Shown in pieces: positions 26,796 to 35,238 of a DNA stretch of 64,000 nucleotides. Source of the stretch: CAVWNR01 sp963756525. Lineage in GTDB: Bacteria > Actinomycetota > Actinomycetes > Mycobacteriales > Jatrophihabitantaceae. Location: NCBI GenBank assembly GCA_963756525.1, contig CAVWNR010000001.1:806001-870000 (forward strand), given 5' to 3'. Under the pieces are notes generated by a model that was not told where the DNA came from, made no database searches, and saw nothing but the letters and a program-made list of their open reading frames with translations. The number at the start of each line of letters is the position of its first letter. Within the stretch, counting starts at the first letter, position 1. The position numbers were made by a program, and so were the translations under genes.

Positions 26796-26921
26796 ATGGA
26801 ATTCTGCGATAACGCGGGCAACACTGGGATGCGCGACCGCCTGCCGGACAAGATCGGCAGGTCGGCCGGTAAGTACGCCGACAAGCACGCCAGCCACTAC
26901 GCCGACAAGCACGCCCGCTAA
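26796..26921 (+). CDS. Possible 41-aa peptide with internal repeat
   Basis: A short frame, divergent from the 65-aa gene. It ends in two copies of YADKHA (GKYADKHASHYADKHAR), encoded by TACGCCGACAAGCACGCC repeated after a 6-bp spacer. The Lys/Asp/His-rich helix loosely recalls short antitoxin-like helical proteins. No clear ribosome site was found, so expression is uncertain. Confidence 0.3.
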   Translation: MEFCDNAGNTGMRDRLPDKIGRSAGKYADKHASHYADKHAR

Positions 26922-27046
26922 GCAGGTGACCCGACAGTGCCCTCCAAGCCCCGGAGTCGCGGCCCTGCGTGTCTGCGACACATCCCAGACTCTTGGATTC
27001 ATCAGTCACGAATGACAACTCAGGCTCGGGGAGGGGGCAGCGGTGT

Positions 27047-28156
27047 TCAGGGTTTCGAGCGCTCACCTCCGAGGTCATCGCGATAGGGGATCTCGATGAC
27101 GTAGTGCCATACATCGTCCAGGCACGCGGTCTCGAGATCACCGGACTCCCGTGAGTACATGCGAATGAGCCCGTGGGCCAAGCGATCAGCCGCGGCGATC
27201 GTGCCAATAAGCTTGTCGTAGTCCTCCCCGATGGGATCCCTAACCGGTCGTGCAGGCGGCCCATCGACCTCATCGCCACCGGCCGAGTTGATGACAAACA
27301 TCGCAAGCTGCCACGCCCTCTCTCCGTGTTCGCGCCATCCCCGACGCGACATTTCAGCCTCGTGAAGCAGCCTGGAGACTTGGATTCGCTCCGGATCGAG
27401 ATACCCAGCCATGGTGGGCGCCGCAATCGCGCCGACGAGGAATTGCAGCGCCACGACGAAGCAGTCCCACGGCTCCTCTGCAACCACCTCGAACCAGCGG
27501 TTTCTCCTGTCCTCAAGTGCGTGGCGATCGCAGGTCACCCGTGCGCGGATCACGTCTGCCATGAGGCTAGCGGGACGCCGTGGTAGGTCGGTCCCTTCAG
27601 GCACTACGTAGGCGCGGCCTGTGGCGCGGGCCTGAACCGAGACATCGCCGAACTGACTGATGAGAGTCGATCGCCTTGCCCACAGTAGGAACTGCTCAAG
27701 GACGTCCTGACGGCTCCAGATTTGAATCGTTAGCGCGTTGTGCTCCTGTGTGAGACTGTTGACTGTCTGCAGAAGACCCGGCGGCTTTGCCGGATAATTG
27801 ATGACGAAGATCCACTCCCGCATCTGGTCGGGGATATGCCAACGGTTTAGTGCCAACACAAGATCAGCTCGCATCTTCGACTCCGCAACGTCGACCTTGA
27901 AATATGGGTCGGGGCCGTAGCAGGCGAAGACGATTCGCCGTGACTTCAGGTATCCGTCGCAGCCCATGTCGCCACGGGTACCGAGCGTTGCCGTCTCCTG
28001 GTAATTGTGCCCGTGGATCGAACGCATCACTTTGTCGAATAGACGTTGGAAGCCCATGCCGCTGACACTGCGAAACTCGATGTCCAGGCGAAGCCGGTAG
28101 TAGTTCTGCACCCAGTCGGGTGCCTCGCTGAGCCGTGCGAATTTCGGTAACGCCAT
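27047..28156 (-). CDS. PD-(D/E)XK-like nuclease domain protein, putative defence effector
   Basis: 369 aa from ATG 28156 (ATG 28165 is an alternative). Residues about 25-75, with MGFQRLFDKVMRSIHG, TLGTRGDMGCDGYLKSRR and IVFACYGPDPYFK, match the start of restriction-like nuclease domains. In those domains a helix is followed by GxxGDxGxDG and a strand ending in YxP; similar domains occur in ABC-3C-type defence proteins. The middle (REWIFVINYPAKPPG, IQIWSRQDVLEQFL) continues that module. The C-terminal 200 residues are unfamiliar. The usual Q/E-x-K is not clear (FACY), so catalysis is uncertain. It is last in a four-gene minus-strand set in the tRNA-Val island. Confidence 0.55.
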   Translation of the reverse strand: MALPKFARLSEAPDWVQNYYRLRLDIEFRSVSGMGFQRLFDKVMRSIHGHNYQETATLGTRGDMGCDGYLKSRRIVFACYGPDPYFKVDVAESKMRADLVLALNRWHIPDQMREWIFVINYPAKPPGLLQTVNSLTQEHNALTIQIWSRQDVLEQFLLWARRSTLISQFGDVSVQARATGRAYVVPEGTDLPRRPASLMADVIRARVTCDRHALEDRRNRWFEVVAEEPWDCFVVALQFLVGAIAAPTMAGYLDPERIQVSRLLHEAEMSRRGWREHGERAWQLAMFVINSAGGDEVDGPPARPVRDPIGEDYDKLIGTIAAADRLAHGLIRMYSRESGDLETACLDDVWHYVIEIPYRDDLGGERSKP

Positions 28157-28307
28157 GACCTCCATGATGCCGGCCAGCGCGCTGAGGACACGTAACCTGG
28201 CCCGTGGCATAGTGCACGGCTTCTACCGCTCGGCGAACGCGCCCTTGGTCGGCGGCCACCGCTCGCCCCGATCCCGTCCGCTGGCGTCGCGGAGCGGGCT
28301 GAATCAC

Positions 28308-29009
28308 TCAGGCGAGCGGCGGCAACTGGTAGAGCTGCTGGTCGGCCGGACTACACCACCACCGCGGCACGCCGCGTAGGACGCTGGGCACGGTCGGCCC
28401 GTATTCCGGCACCCCCGTCGCAGGTGATGGCCGCACGATCAGTCGCGTCGGCGTCCACTGCGCATCCCCGACGAGCAGAGCGACGATCCGCAGGGCAGCC
28501 AGCGGCACGCTCGGGATCGGCGGCGTTGGATCGACCGGCGCGCGCCACTCGCGCTCCTTGAGGAAAGCGGACGAGCCTGCTTCCAGCCGCACCGCCCAGG
28601 AGCGCACACGGTTGCTGAGTTCACGTACGGCCCAGTACTCGTTCGGGCGGGCGTACCAGACCGGCCCGCCGCCTACGTCGTAGACGCTCTGTCGGTCAAG
28701 CACCAGCCCCCACGGCTGGTACGCTTTGCGGCTCATCAGGAACTGCAGACCGGGAACGGTCGCTTCGGTCATGCACACTGCCGGGTCGCCACCGGAGGAC
28801 GTGACAAACGCGCGGAGCTGGCCCTCCCACAAGATCGACTCTAGCCGCTGTTGCACCGTCAAGCTCATGATCTGGGGCGGCACCATGCTCTGCGGTCGTG
28901 CCCGGTGGCAGAAGTGCGTCAGCAGCCCCGACATGTGCGGATGCTCGACCGGCCGCAGCGCGGCCCGAGCGGGTATCGGGAGCGGTGTCGCTGGCACAGG
29001 CTGGGTCAT
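28308..29009 (-). CDS. Unknown island protein with VCMTEAT motif (AbiGi/ART-like character)
   Basis: 233 aa. Recognisable runs are SGLLTHFCHRARP, LESILWEGQLRAFVTSS, AVCMTEATVPGLQFLM, YQPWGLVLDRQSVYDVGG, YARPNEYW and FLKEREWRAP. The order (a histidine-containing strand, then IL..G.L, then a V-C-x-T-E turn) recalls proteins annotated as AbiGi or ADP-ribosyltransferase-like in phage-defence contexts. I cannot assign the family with confidence. Its start lies 16 bp after the ImmA stop, so they are co-transcribed, and 151 bp separate it from the nuclease gene. Confidence 0.45.
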   Translation of the reverse strand: MTQPVPATPLPIPARAALRPVEHPHMSGLLTHFCHRARPQSMVPPQIMSLTVQQRLESILWEGQLRAFVTSSGGDPAVCMTEATVPGLQFLMSRKAYQPWGLVLDRQSVYDVGGGPVWYARPNEYWAVRELSNRVRSWAVRLEAGSSAFLKEREWRAPVDPTPPIPSVPLAALRIVALLVGDAQWTPTRLIVRPSPATGVPEYGPTVPSVLRGVPRWWCSPADQQLYQLPPLA

Positions 29010-29025
29010 AAGGAGAGCCGTCTCG

Positions 29026-30022
29026 TCACACGCTGGTCAACGTCAGGCCGAAGACGTGCGCCCGTAACTCGCTCGGCGTGATCCCGATGTCCGCCGCAAT
29101 GTCTGCCGGGCGCACGCCGTCCTCGCGCAGTCCTTTGAACACCTTGCCGAGCAGCTGCGATGACTCTCGGGTGATGCCGTTCGGCTCGCCCCACCGGTAG
29201 CCCATGCGGGAGAGCTGGATGCACGCCGAGTTGTAGCCCCACTCCGTCACAAGATCCAGCTCCATCAGGCGGTGCGTGAGCGCCATCGCCGCCACGTCCC
29301 AGGTGCGCTTCGCATGGAGAATGCGGTCCACAGTCGCATGACGAAGGCCGGCTGCCAGCACGCTCGCGCGCGGCATCAGGAGAGCGGCCGCGAAGCGGTT
29401 GGCTTCAAGTTCGGCTTCGCGCCCGTGCGGCGACTCGTGCTCGCCGTGCAGTACGAGATGCCCAAGTTCGTGCGCGGCGTCGAACCGCCCGCGCTCGCCG
29501 GACTTGCGCGTGCTCAGGAAGACGAACGGCTGACCATGCCAGTACAGCGAGCGCGCATCGAGCTGTGCGTTGTCCGGCGTCAGCGAGTAGACCCGTACGC
29601 CGTGGGCTTCGAGCAAGTGCAGCGTGTTCGAGATCGGCCGCTCGCCGAGTCCCCATCGCGCCCGAACCTCCTCGGCGGCGCGCTCGGGATCGTGGCCCGT
29701 CAAGCTGGGCACGTCTGGGCTGGGCAACTCGAAACGTGCCTCAATCCAGTCGTTGATCATGATAGCGACCCGTCCAGCGCCGAGCGCACCGTCACGCTGG
29801 CGCGCCGTCATCTTGCTCAGCGCGCGGAAGCTCACGGCGTCGACCGGAATCTCCTCGACATCGTCGGCCGTCAGGAACTCGGGCGCGACATCGAGTGCCC
29901 GTGCCAGGGCAGTCACCGACTCGTCTGATGGCCGGCCTCGGCCGGCCTCAAATGACGACAGGCTGCGCGAACTAAACAGGGCGGCGTGTCGGCTCGCGCA
30001 GCCTCTCCATCTCGGCCGTCAC
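29026..30022 (-). pseudogene. XRE-ImmA/IrrE metallopeptidase, N-terminal HTH disrupted
   Basis: The intact part (29026-29916 and onward in frame to about 29995) includes the end of an HTH (SSRSLSSFEAGRGRPSDESV, LARALDVAPEFL) and the IrrE zinc peptidase with RFDAAHELGHLVLHGEHE (HExxH). A C-terminal domain follows (KGLREDGVRPADIAADIG). ImmA/IrrE enzymes cleave repressors or antitoxins after stress or phage signals. In-frame start codons for the HTH are missing. The likely start (GTG 30022 or ATG 30010, EMERLREPTRR) is in another frame and ends at TAG. Frames could join at the CCC near 29987, but about ten HTH residues would still be absent. GTG 29916 could yield a peptidase without the HTH. Confidence 0.6.
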
Positions 30023-30034
30023 CTCGACGGCTGG

Positions 30035-30760
30035 CTATGAGGCAGGCTCGTCTTCCCCCCGGGCGCGCAGCATGTCGATGTCGGCAGGCGCGACCGGCCG
30101 GTGCTCGCCGATGATCCCTATCTCGGCCGTCGTCGCCTCCGAGAGGTGTGCGCGAACGAACTCGCGGAGTCCTTCGAGCACCATCTCGACTGCTTCCTCG
30201 GTAAGTGCGCACGCGACACGGAAGTCATTGGCGCTCCGCCAGTGCGGTATGTCAGTCCAGGCGATTGATCGCGAGTCATCGTCGACGGGTGTGACCGCAT
30301 TGGCGATGCCGCCCGGCCCCATGTGGCTGTAGCCGGACAACTCCGCGTAGACCGCCTTGAGCCCCGGTGCTCGCTCGCGCAGCGCGTCGAACATGGCCAG
30401 GTAGGACTTGCGCTTGAACTTGTTAGGGCCCACGCCGACGACGGTCTCGATGTAACCCGGGTACCGGTTCGTGTAGAGCAGCAGCGTCGCTAACTCGGCC
30501 ATCCCGCGTATCAGGATGAACACCGCGTGCGGGTTCTCGTTCTTGATCTCCCGCACGATGGCCTCATGCAAGCCCCGCGCCCGCCCCACGAACCCCATGA
30601 ACGCCATGTGGGCCAGGCGCATCGATCCAGTTGTACTCATCGATTCGCGCGCGATGTCGGTGTACTCGGTGAGGCCCGCGGAAGCGCGCTGGACAGCCTC
30701 TTCGGGGTCGACGAAACCCGAGAGGTCGAGCATCGCCAGGTCATCCGCACGCGCAGCCAT
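30035..30760 (-). CDS. All-helical island protein, DUF5677/HEPN-like in character
   Basis: 241 aa, nearly all helix: MRLAHMAFMGFVGRARGLHE, FILIRGMAELATLLLYTNRY, YLAMFDALRERAPGL, AELSGYSHMGPG and ALTEEAVEMVLEGLREFV. An R-x-x-E-L / S-x-Y-S-H pattern resembles uncharacterised DUF5677/AbiV-like proteins seen beside defence genes. I cannot point to a clear HEPN RX4-6H motif. It is first in the operon; its stop is 12 bp before the ImmA GTG. ATG 30760 is preferred to GTG 30766. Confidence 0.5.
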   Translation of the reverse strand: MAARADDLAMLDLSGFVDPEEAVQRASAGLTEYTDIARESMSTTGSMRLAHMAFMGFVGRARGLHEAIVREIKNENPHAVFILIRGMAELATLLLYTNRYPGYIETVVGVGPNKFKRKSYLAMFDALRERAPGLKAVYAELSGYSHMGPGGIANAVTPVDDDSRSIAWTDIPHWRSANDFRVACALTEEAVEMVLEGLREFVRAHLSEATTAEIGIIGEHRPVAPADIDMLRARGEDEPAS

Positions 30761-31414
30761 GGGCACATTGTTTCGCGCTGCACCGACACTTCAGGGGGCA
30801 CGTCTGGCCGATCCGTGTACTCAGAGGCTCGGCGCGGCGGTTGTAGTCGACCACCGGGAACGGGATGGTGTAGGTGGTCTGGACACGCTTGTTGGCCACC
30901 AGCCGAGTGAGCTGCTCACGGCCGAGCATCCTGAGGCCGAAACGGGTCGGGTGGCCCTGCCGGACGTTATCCAAGACATAGGCCCGAGAGTTGGCACCTC
31001 TGAGTCAAGCCGCTACGGTTCGGTAGGTGCCGTTGGTGCGAGAGACCCGATCACCTGCCATAGCACTCAAGCGGTGGTCCCGCTATCACGATTTGGTTTG
31101 CATGAGGGTAAGTACGGCCCACCAGGTGTGTCGTGCATACCAGCAGGAACCCTTGCGCGTCATGCTGCCGCGCTACTTCGATGACTGGCCCCAGATCGTC
31201 AATTCCGACTGCCCTACCTGATGACGCGTGGTGCTTGCACGACACGAGCCAAGTCCTCCGCTTGCGCCCAACAATGTCGAGATCCTGAGGAGTAAGACTT
31301 CGCTGCTGAGCTGCTCGAGTTGGCGCCCGCCGCCGCCCAGTTCGGCGAAATCAAGCACGGGCATGACCGCCGAAGCGTGGCGATCTTGCTTACAGGTGCG
31401 GCTTAGCGACTCCG
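30761..31414 (-). other. 654-bp stretch with only a fragment-like frame and a repeat
   Basis: The minus strand carries an open run (about 30780-30974: DNVRQGHPTRFGLRMLGREQ, LVANKRVQTTYTIPFPVVDY). It looks protein-like but has no recognised family and no plausible start. It may be the remnant of a gene lost at the island edge. Copy 2 of a dispersed repeat lies at 31095-31124. A tRNA-Val attR was sought here and not found; only GCCCACCAGG matches. Confidence 0.35.
31095..31124 (+). repeat. Copy 2 of a dispersed 30-bp repeat
   Basis: Matches 614-643 at about 26 of 30 positions (core GCATGAGGGTAAGTACGGCC). It lies 290 bp downstream of the second vapC. Both copies are close to VapBC genes and in otherwise empty DNA. 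Confidence 0.35.
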
Positions 31415-31807
31415 TCAGGACGGTGTCGTGACCACAATCCCATGGAGACGGGCGGCTTCGGCCAGTCGGTCGTCGTAAGTGACTAGGCCGTCGAGGTCGT
31501 CACCCAAATCGAGTGCTGCGGCTAGATGGATAGCGTCGAGGCTGCGTAACGTCGTTGGGTCGAGCCGACCTGCTTCTTCGAACAGCGCGGTCGTGACCTC
31601 GGTGAGCGTGATCGAGTCAAGCACGGCTCTTGCCTGCAGAGCGTGATCCGGGGCCGCGCGGGGGACCGCGCGCACCAATTCGGTGCGCGCCAGGTCGGAG
31701 GCTACCGGCGAGCGATCTGATTCGCTCAGCCACGCGCGCAAGGCCACAGTCTCCGGCTCGGACACGACAAGCTTGAGCAGGGCCGATGTGTCGAGATAGT
31801 GCGCCAC
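31415..31807 (-). CDS. vapC: VapC-type PIN domain toxin
   Basis: 130 aa, starting at GTG 31807: MAHYLDTSALLKLVVSEPET carries the first PIN aspartate (D6). ASDLARTELVRAV supplies the glutamate, and SLDAIHLAAALDLGDDLDGLVTYDDRLAEAA supplies the later aspartates. Complete length for a VapC RNase. It begins one base after the antitoxin stop, so translation is coupled. Not closely similar to the VapC at the start of the window. Confidence 0.9.
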   Translation of the reverse strand: MAHYLDTSALLKLVVSEPETVALRAWLSESDRSPVASDLARTELVRAVPRAAPDHALQARAVLDSITLTEVTTALFEEAGRLDPTTLRSLDAIHLAAALDLGDDLDGLVTYDDRLAEAARLHGIVVTTPS

Positions 31808-31808
31808 G

Positions 31809-32072
31809 TCAGTACCGCTCGGAATCCCTCATCGCGGCGAGCTCCTCACTCAGATCCGGGCCCGTCTCAGGGATGGGAAGGGCGCCGATGTCGCGTCGTG
31901 GCGGGCGGCCCTTTCCGGACATGATCAGTTGTTGCAGCCGCGATGCCGGGATCGCGGTGAGCTGTGCGACCGCGCGCCCGCGGTCCGTAATCGTGACTGT
32001 CATGCCCGCTGACGCTCGGGCCACCACAGCGGAAGCGTTCTGTTTCAGCGCCCGGATACCCACCTCGTTCAT
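31809..32072 (-). CDS. vapB: Phd/YefM-type antitoxin (VapB partner)
   Basis: 87 aa from ATG 32072. MNEVGIRALKQNASAVVARA and VTITDRGRAVAQLTAI form the Phd/YefM DNA-binding fold. The acidic C-terminal part (PDLSEELAAMRDSERY) would wrap the toxin. A longer frame to 32153 was rejected because the family begins at MNEVGIR and the operator overlaps this start. Confidence 0.88.
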   Translation of the reverse strand: MNEVGIRALKQNASAVVARASAGMTVTITDRGRAVAQLTAIPASRLQQLIMSGKGRPPRRDIGALPIPETGPDLSEELAAMRDSERY

Positions 32073-32091
32073 GTGCTTCAATGTAGCACAT
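32071..32091 (-). promoter_or_regulatory. Operator palindrome at the vapB start
   Basis: A perfect inverted repeat, ATGTGCT (32071-32077) and AGCACAT (32085-32091) with a 7-bp spacer, overlaps the ATG. On the minus strand the spacer contains ACATTGA and TATGTG lies just upstream. It is a likely autoregulatory site for the VapBC complex and implies a very short or absent leader. Confidence 0.55.
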
Positions 32092-32265
32092 AGCAGCGCC
32101 GCGGGCCGGCGCAGCGCCGGTGCCTGAATCGGACAGCATGAGGGCACCAGCATGAGGGCACCCGCTCTGGTGTGCGACCCGCGGCACGGTCGCGTGCTTC
32201 TGAGGCCCTTGACCGAGCGTCCAGGTTGTTCATCGGGCGTTCCGCGGGCTCGGCTTGCTCCGGTG

Positions 32266-33159
32266 TCAGTCCTCTGGGATCGGTCTGCCGAAGCTGGCCA
32301 GCGTGATGTCGCTGGGTTCCGGGCCGCCGCGCCGCCCGGTGTCGAGACCGTCGATCGCGCTGAGTTGGTCGTCGGTGAGCTGGAAGTCGAAGACGTCGAT
32401 ATTTTCCGCGATCCGCTGCGGCCGGGTCGACTTGGGGATCACTGACCGGCCCTGCTGCAGGTGCCAGCGCAGCATGACCTGCGCGGGCGTCTTGCCGTGG
32501 GCATGCGCAATCTCGCCGATCACCGGGTCCTGCAGGGTGTTGCCGTGGCTGCTGTCGCGGTAGTGGGTGATCCCGCCGATCGGTGACCACGCTTGGGTGA
32601 GGATGCCGTGTTCGGCGCCGAACGCTTGGACTTCGCGTTGCTGAAAGTACGGATGTACCTCGATCTGGTTGACAGCCGGCACGATGCTCGCCCGCTCGAG
32701 CAGGGCGGTGAGATGCTCGACCATGAAGTTGCTGACGCCGATCGCGCGGACCTTCCCGTCGCCGAGCAGCGTTTCCAGCGCGCGGTACGCCTCCACGGTT
32801 TTCCCGAACTCCGAGGGCAGCGCTTGATGCAGGATGACTAGGTCGATCCGGTCGACGCCGAGCTTTCGGGCGCTCTTGTCGAAGCCGTGCAAGGTCTGGT
32901 CGTAGCCGTAGTCGCTGATCCAGATCTTTGTCTCGAGGAAGATGTCGGGCCGGCCGACGCCCGAGTTCCGGACCGCTTCGCCGACCTGCCGTTCGTTGCC
33001 GTAGGCGGCCGCTGTGTCGATGAGCCGGTAGCCGGCCGCTATTGCGGCCTCGACCGCGGACCTGGTCTGCTCCGGCGGCGTCTGGAAGACGCCCAACCCG
33101 AGGGCGGGCATCTCGACGTTGTTGTTCAGCGCTATGAACTTCTGGGCGGCGACGGTCAT
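32266..33159 (-). CDS. Aldo/keto reductase
   Basis: 297 aa NADPH-dependent reductase of the AKR5-like group. The catalytic tetrad can be read: Asp in GYRLIDTAAAYGNE (with the Tyr), Lys in FLETKIWISDYG, and His in VILHQALPSEFG. Cofactor contacts include AIGVSNFMVEHL, NQIEVHPYFQQ and SVIPKSTRPQRIAENIDVFDF. Substrate unknown. It lies 37 bp downstream of an XRE-MmyB regulator on the same strand, which probably controls it. Confidence 0.93.
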   Translation of the reverse strand: MTVAAQKFIALNNNVEMPALGLGVFQTPPEQTRSAVEAAIAAGYRLIDTAAAYGNERQVGEAVRNSGVGRPDIFLETKIWISDYGYDQTLHGFDKSARKLGVDRIDLVILHQALPSEFGKTVEAYRALETLLGDGKVRAIGVSNFMVEHLTALLERASIVPAVNQIEVHPYFQQREVQAFGAEHGILTQAWSPIGGITHYRDSSHGNTLQDPVIGEIAHAHGKTPAQVMLRWHLQQGRSVIPKSTRPQRIAENIDVFDFQLTDDQLSAIDGLDTGRRGGPEPSDITLASFGRPIPED

Positions 33160-33196
33160 GTCGGATCTCCTTGTGACGAGGGCTGGATGAGCACGC

Positions 33197-34093
33197 TCAG
33201 CGCTTTCCGGTCTGCGATGGCGCGGTAGCCGTCGGGCCGGTCCTCGAGGCGGTTGTCGCGGCGAGGCTGCCGAGCAGGCCGACGCGTTCTTCGGTTGGGG
33301 AGCCTGGTTCGGCGGTGAAGCCGAACATCGTCCAGCCAGGGCTGTCGGGTAGTTCCATCGCCTCATACGCGAATTCCAGGTGGCCGACGTCGGGGTGGTA
33401 AATGCACTTGATGCCGGTGCGGTGGAATCGAACGTTGTGCGCGGCCCAGCGGGCGCGAAAGTCGTCGCTGCGGGTGACGAGTTCGCCGATGAGATCGGTG
33501 AGCCCCCGGTCGCGAGGGTTGCCGCCGGCGTAGCTGCGCAGCGTGGCGACGATGTCGTCGGCGCCGCGTGCCCAGTCAGGGTAGAAGTTCCGGGCGGCGG
33601 GGCTGAGGAAGACGAAGCGCGCGTTGTTGCCCTGGCTGGCCGGGTCGTCGAGCATGGGCGCATACAGGGTGCGGCCGAGCGGATTCCCGGCGATGAAGTC
33701 CATCCGCTGGTTGCGGACCCAAGCCGGGGCGCCGGTGATCGCGTCGAGGAAGCGTTGCAGGCTCGCACGAACCGTCGCGTCGGCGGCGCGCTTGCGCCGG
33801 CGGACGGGCTGGCGCTGCGCGGCACGGGCCAGGTCGTGCAGGTGCTCGGTCTCCGCCTCGTCCAGCTGCAGCGCGCGGGCGAGGGCGTCGAGGACCTCCG
33901 GGGAGACGCCGGACAGCTGGCCGCGTTCCATCCGGGCGTAATAGTCGATGCTCACTCTGGCCAGGAAGGCGACCTCTTCGCGGCGCAGGCCGGGCACGCG
34001 TCGGTGACCGCCGGCGATGACGCCGGCCTGCTCCGGGCTGATCCGCGCACGACGGGTGCGGAGAAACTCGCGCACCTCGGTCCGGTTGTCCAT
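33197..34093 (-). CDS. XRE-family regulator with MmyB-like ligand-binding domain
   Basis: 298 aa. An N-terminal HTH (RVPGLRREEVAFLARVSIDYYARMERGQ, about residues 30-58) is followed by the MmyB-type PAS-like domain: GAPAWVRNQRMDFIAGNPLGRTLYAPM, NNARFVFLSPAARNFYPDW and GHLEFAYEAMEL. This domain can bind a fatty-acid-like ligand. Such regulators usually control an adjacent oxidoreductase; here the aldo/keto reductase is immediately downstream. A Ser/Thr-rich C-terminal tail (about 25 residues) is not conserved. Confidence 0.88.
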   Translation of the reverse strand: MDNRTEVREFLRTRRARISPEQAGVIAGGHRRVPGLRREEVAFLARVSIDYYARMERGQLSGVSPEVLDALARALQLDEAETEHLHDLARAAQRQPVRRRKRAADATVRASLQRFLDAITGAPAWVRNQRMDFIAGNPLGRTLYAPMLDDPASQGNNARFVFLSPAARNFYPDWARGADDIVATLRSYAGGNPRDRGLTDLIGELVTRSDDFRARWAAHNVRFHRTGIKCIYHPDVGHLEFAYEAMELPDSPGWTMFGFTAEPGSPTEERVGLLGSLAATTASRTGPTATAPSQTGKR

Positions 34094-34212
34094 CCAGCCC
34101 ACGCTAGGTGGGCGTACCGGCGTGCGGGAGGCACTGCCAGTACACGGAACAACCGTCACTCCATCGCCAACTCGCTCGAGGACGCCACCCGGGCACACGG
34201 TGCGGGTTCGCG

Positions 34213-35238
34213 TCAACGTCCGCGGATCGTGCGGACGACATCGTCGATCTCGGCACCGGGTGGCTCGTCGTCGCCGCGGATCCGGACGTGGTTTTGCATG
34301 TCCTGGCCGGCTCCCACGAGGACGAGCCCGGATGCGAACTCGATGCGGATCTTGTCGTAGCGCACCAGGCTGGTGTCCTTCTGGAAGCCCGTGCCCGGGT
34401 CCACACCGGCCGCGCGCAGCCGATCCAGCAGCAACGCGCGGTGTTCCGGAGCGACGTGCTCGGCTACGAACTCGCGGGGCACGACGTCGATCGTGTTGCT
34501 GTGCAGCTCGGTGAGAAGCGCCATGGCGTAGCGACCGCGCGTCTCGGCGCTCAGCTCTGCGCTGTTGACGAACTCGCTGACCGCGTTGACGAACTGCTTG
34601 GTGGTGTGCGCCGGGTTCAGCGCGAGGACACAGCCGAGGAACGTGCCCAGGAAGAAGTCGGCGACCCCGCGGCCTTCGGTCGACGAACGCTGGTTGTCCG
34701 AAACCCGGCCGGCGACCGACAACGGATCATCGAGGTCGGCGACGGTGAGCAGCGCGGTCTTGAACACCCTCGTCTTGTTGGTCAGGGTGAGCTGGCGCAA
34801 CAGCTCCAGGTTCACCGTTGCGTTGCCGCTGGACCGGTCGATGTCGAACCGAACGCCTTGCTCACGCTCGAGCTTCATGATGACGACGGCTCGCCGGTCG
34901 GCCAGGCGGGTGGCGATCACCGTCAAAAGGCCCGCGGGGTTGAGGGAGTTCTGGACGGCCGCGAGATGGGTGGCGATGCTGCGCGACTGCTCGGCGAGAC
35001 CGGACGGCGAACGCAGGATCGCCGTCACGGCGCATCGGACCGTGGCGTCAGCGTCCGGGTTGGCGACGACGTCCACGCCGCGCGTGCGGAGGCTGGTCGT
35101 GAGCTTGTCGCGGAAGTAGCGGCGCAGCGCCGCATCCAGACGGGCAGGCGCGCCCGTAAGAATCGGTTTCTCATCGCTCGCGCCCCGTGGCAGATCGTGG
35201 ATCATGCACTCGCCGAGCGACAGCTGGTCGAGCTTCAC
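34213..35238 (-). CDS. NdpA/YejK-like nucleoid-associated protein
   Basis: 341 aa. The arrangement resembles the 37-kDa nucleoid-associated family (PF04245). An N-terminal alpha/beta part (LGECMIHDLPRG, ARLDAALRRYFRDKL) is followed by strands GLLTVIATRLADRRAVVIMKLEREQG. Later parts are ARIV-like spacing at TNKTRVFKTALLTVAD, and VADFFLGTFLGCVLAL followed by FVNAVSEFV. In accessory regions such proteins may join defence modules, but nothing here proves that. It overlaps the upstream membrane protein gene by 4 bp (ATGA), so the two form a unit. Confidence 0.5.
   Translation of the reverse strand: MKLDQLSLGECMIHDLPRGASDEKPILTGAPARLDAALRRYFRDKLTTSLRTRGVDVVANPDADATVRCAVTAILRSPSGLAEQSRSIATHLAAVQNSLNPAGLLTVIATRLADRRAVVIMKLEREQGVRFDIDRSSGNATVNLELLRQLTLTNKTRVFKTALLTVADLDDPLSVAGRVSDNQRSSTEGRGVADFFLGTFLGCVLALNPAHTTKQFVNAVSEFVNSAELSAETRGRYAMALLTELHSNTIDVVPREFVAEHVAPEHRALLLDRLRAAGVDPGTGFQKDTSLVRYDKIRIEFASGLVLVGAGQDMQNHVRIRGDDEPPGAEIDDVVRTIRGR

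Noticed and set aside
31111..31130. attR of the tRNA-Val island
   Set aside because: Only about 10 bases (GCCCACCAGG) match the tRNA 3' end; a real attachment repeat should include the T-arm.
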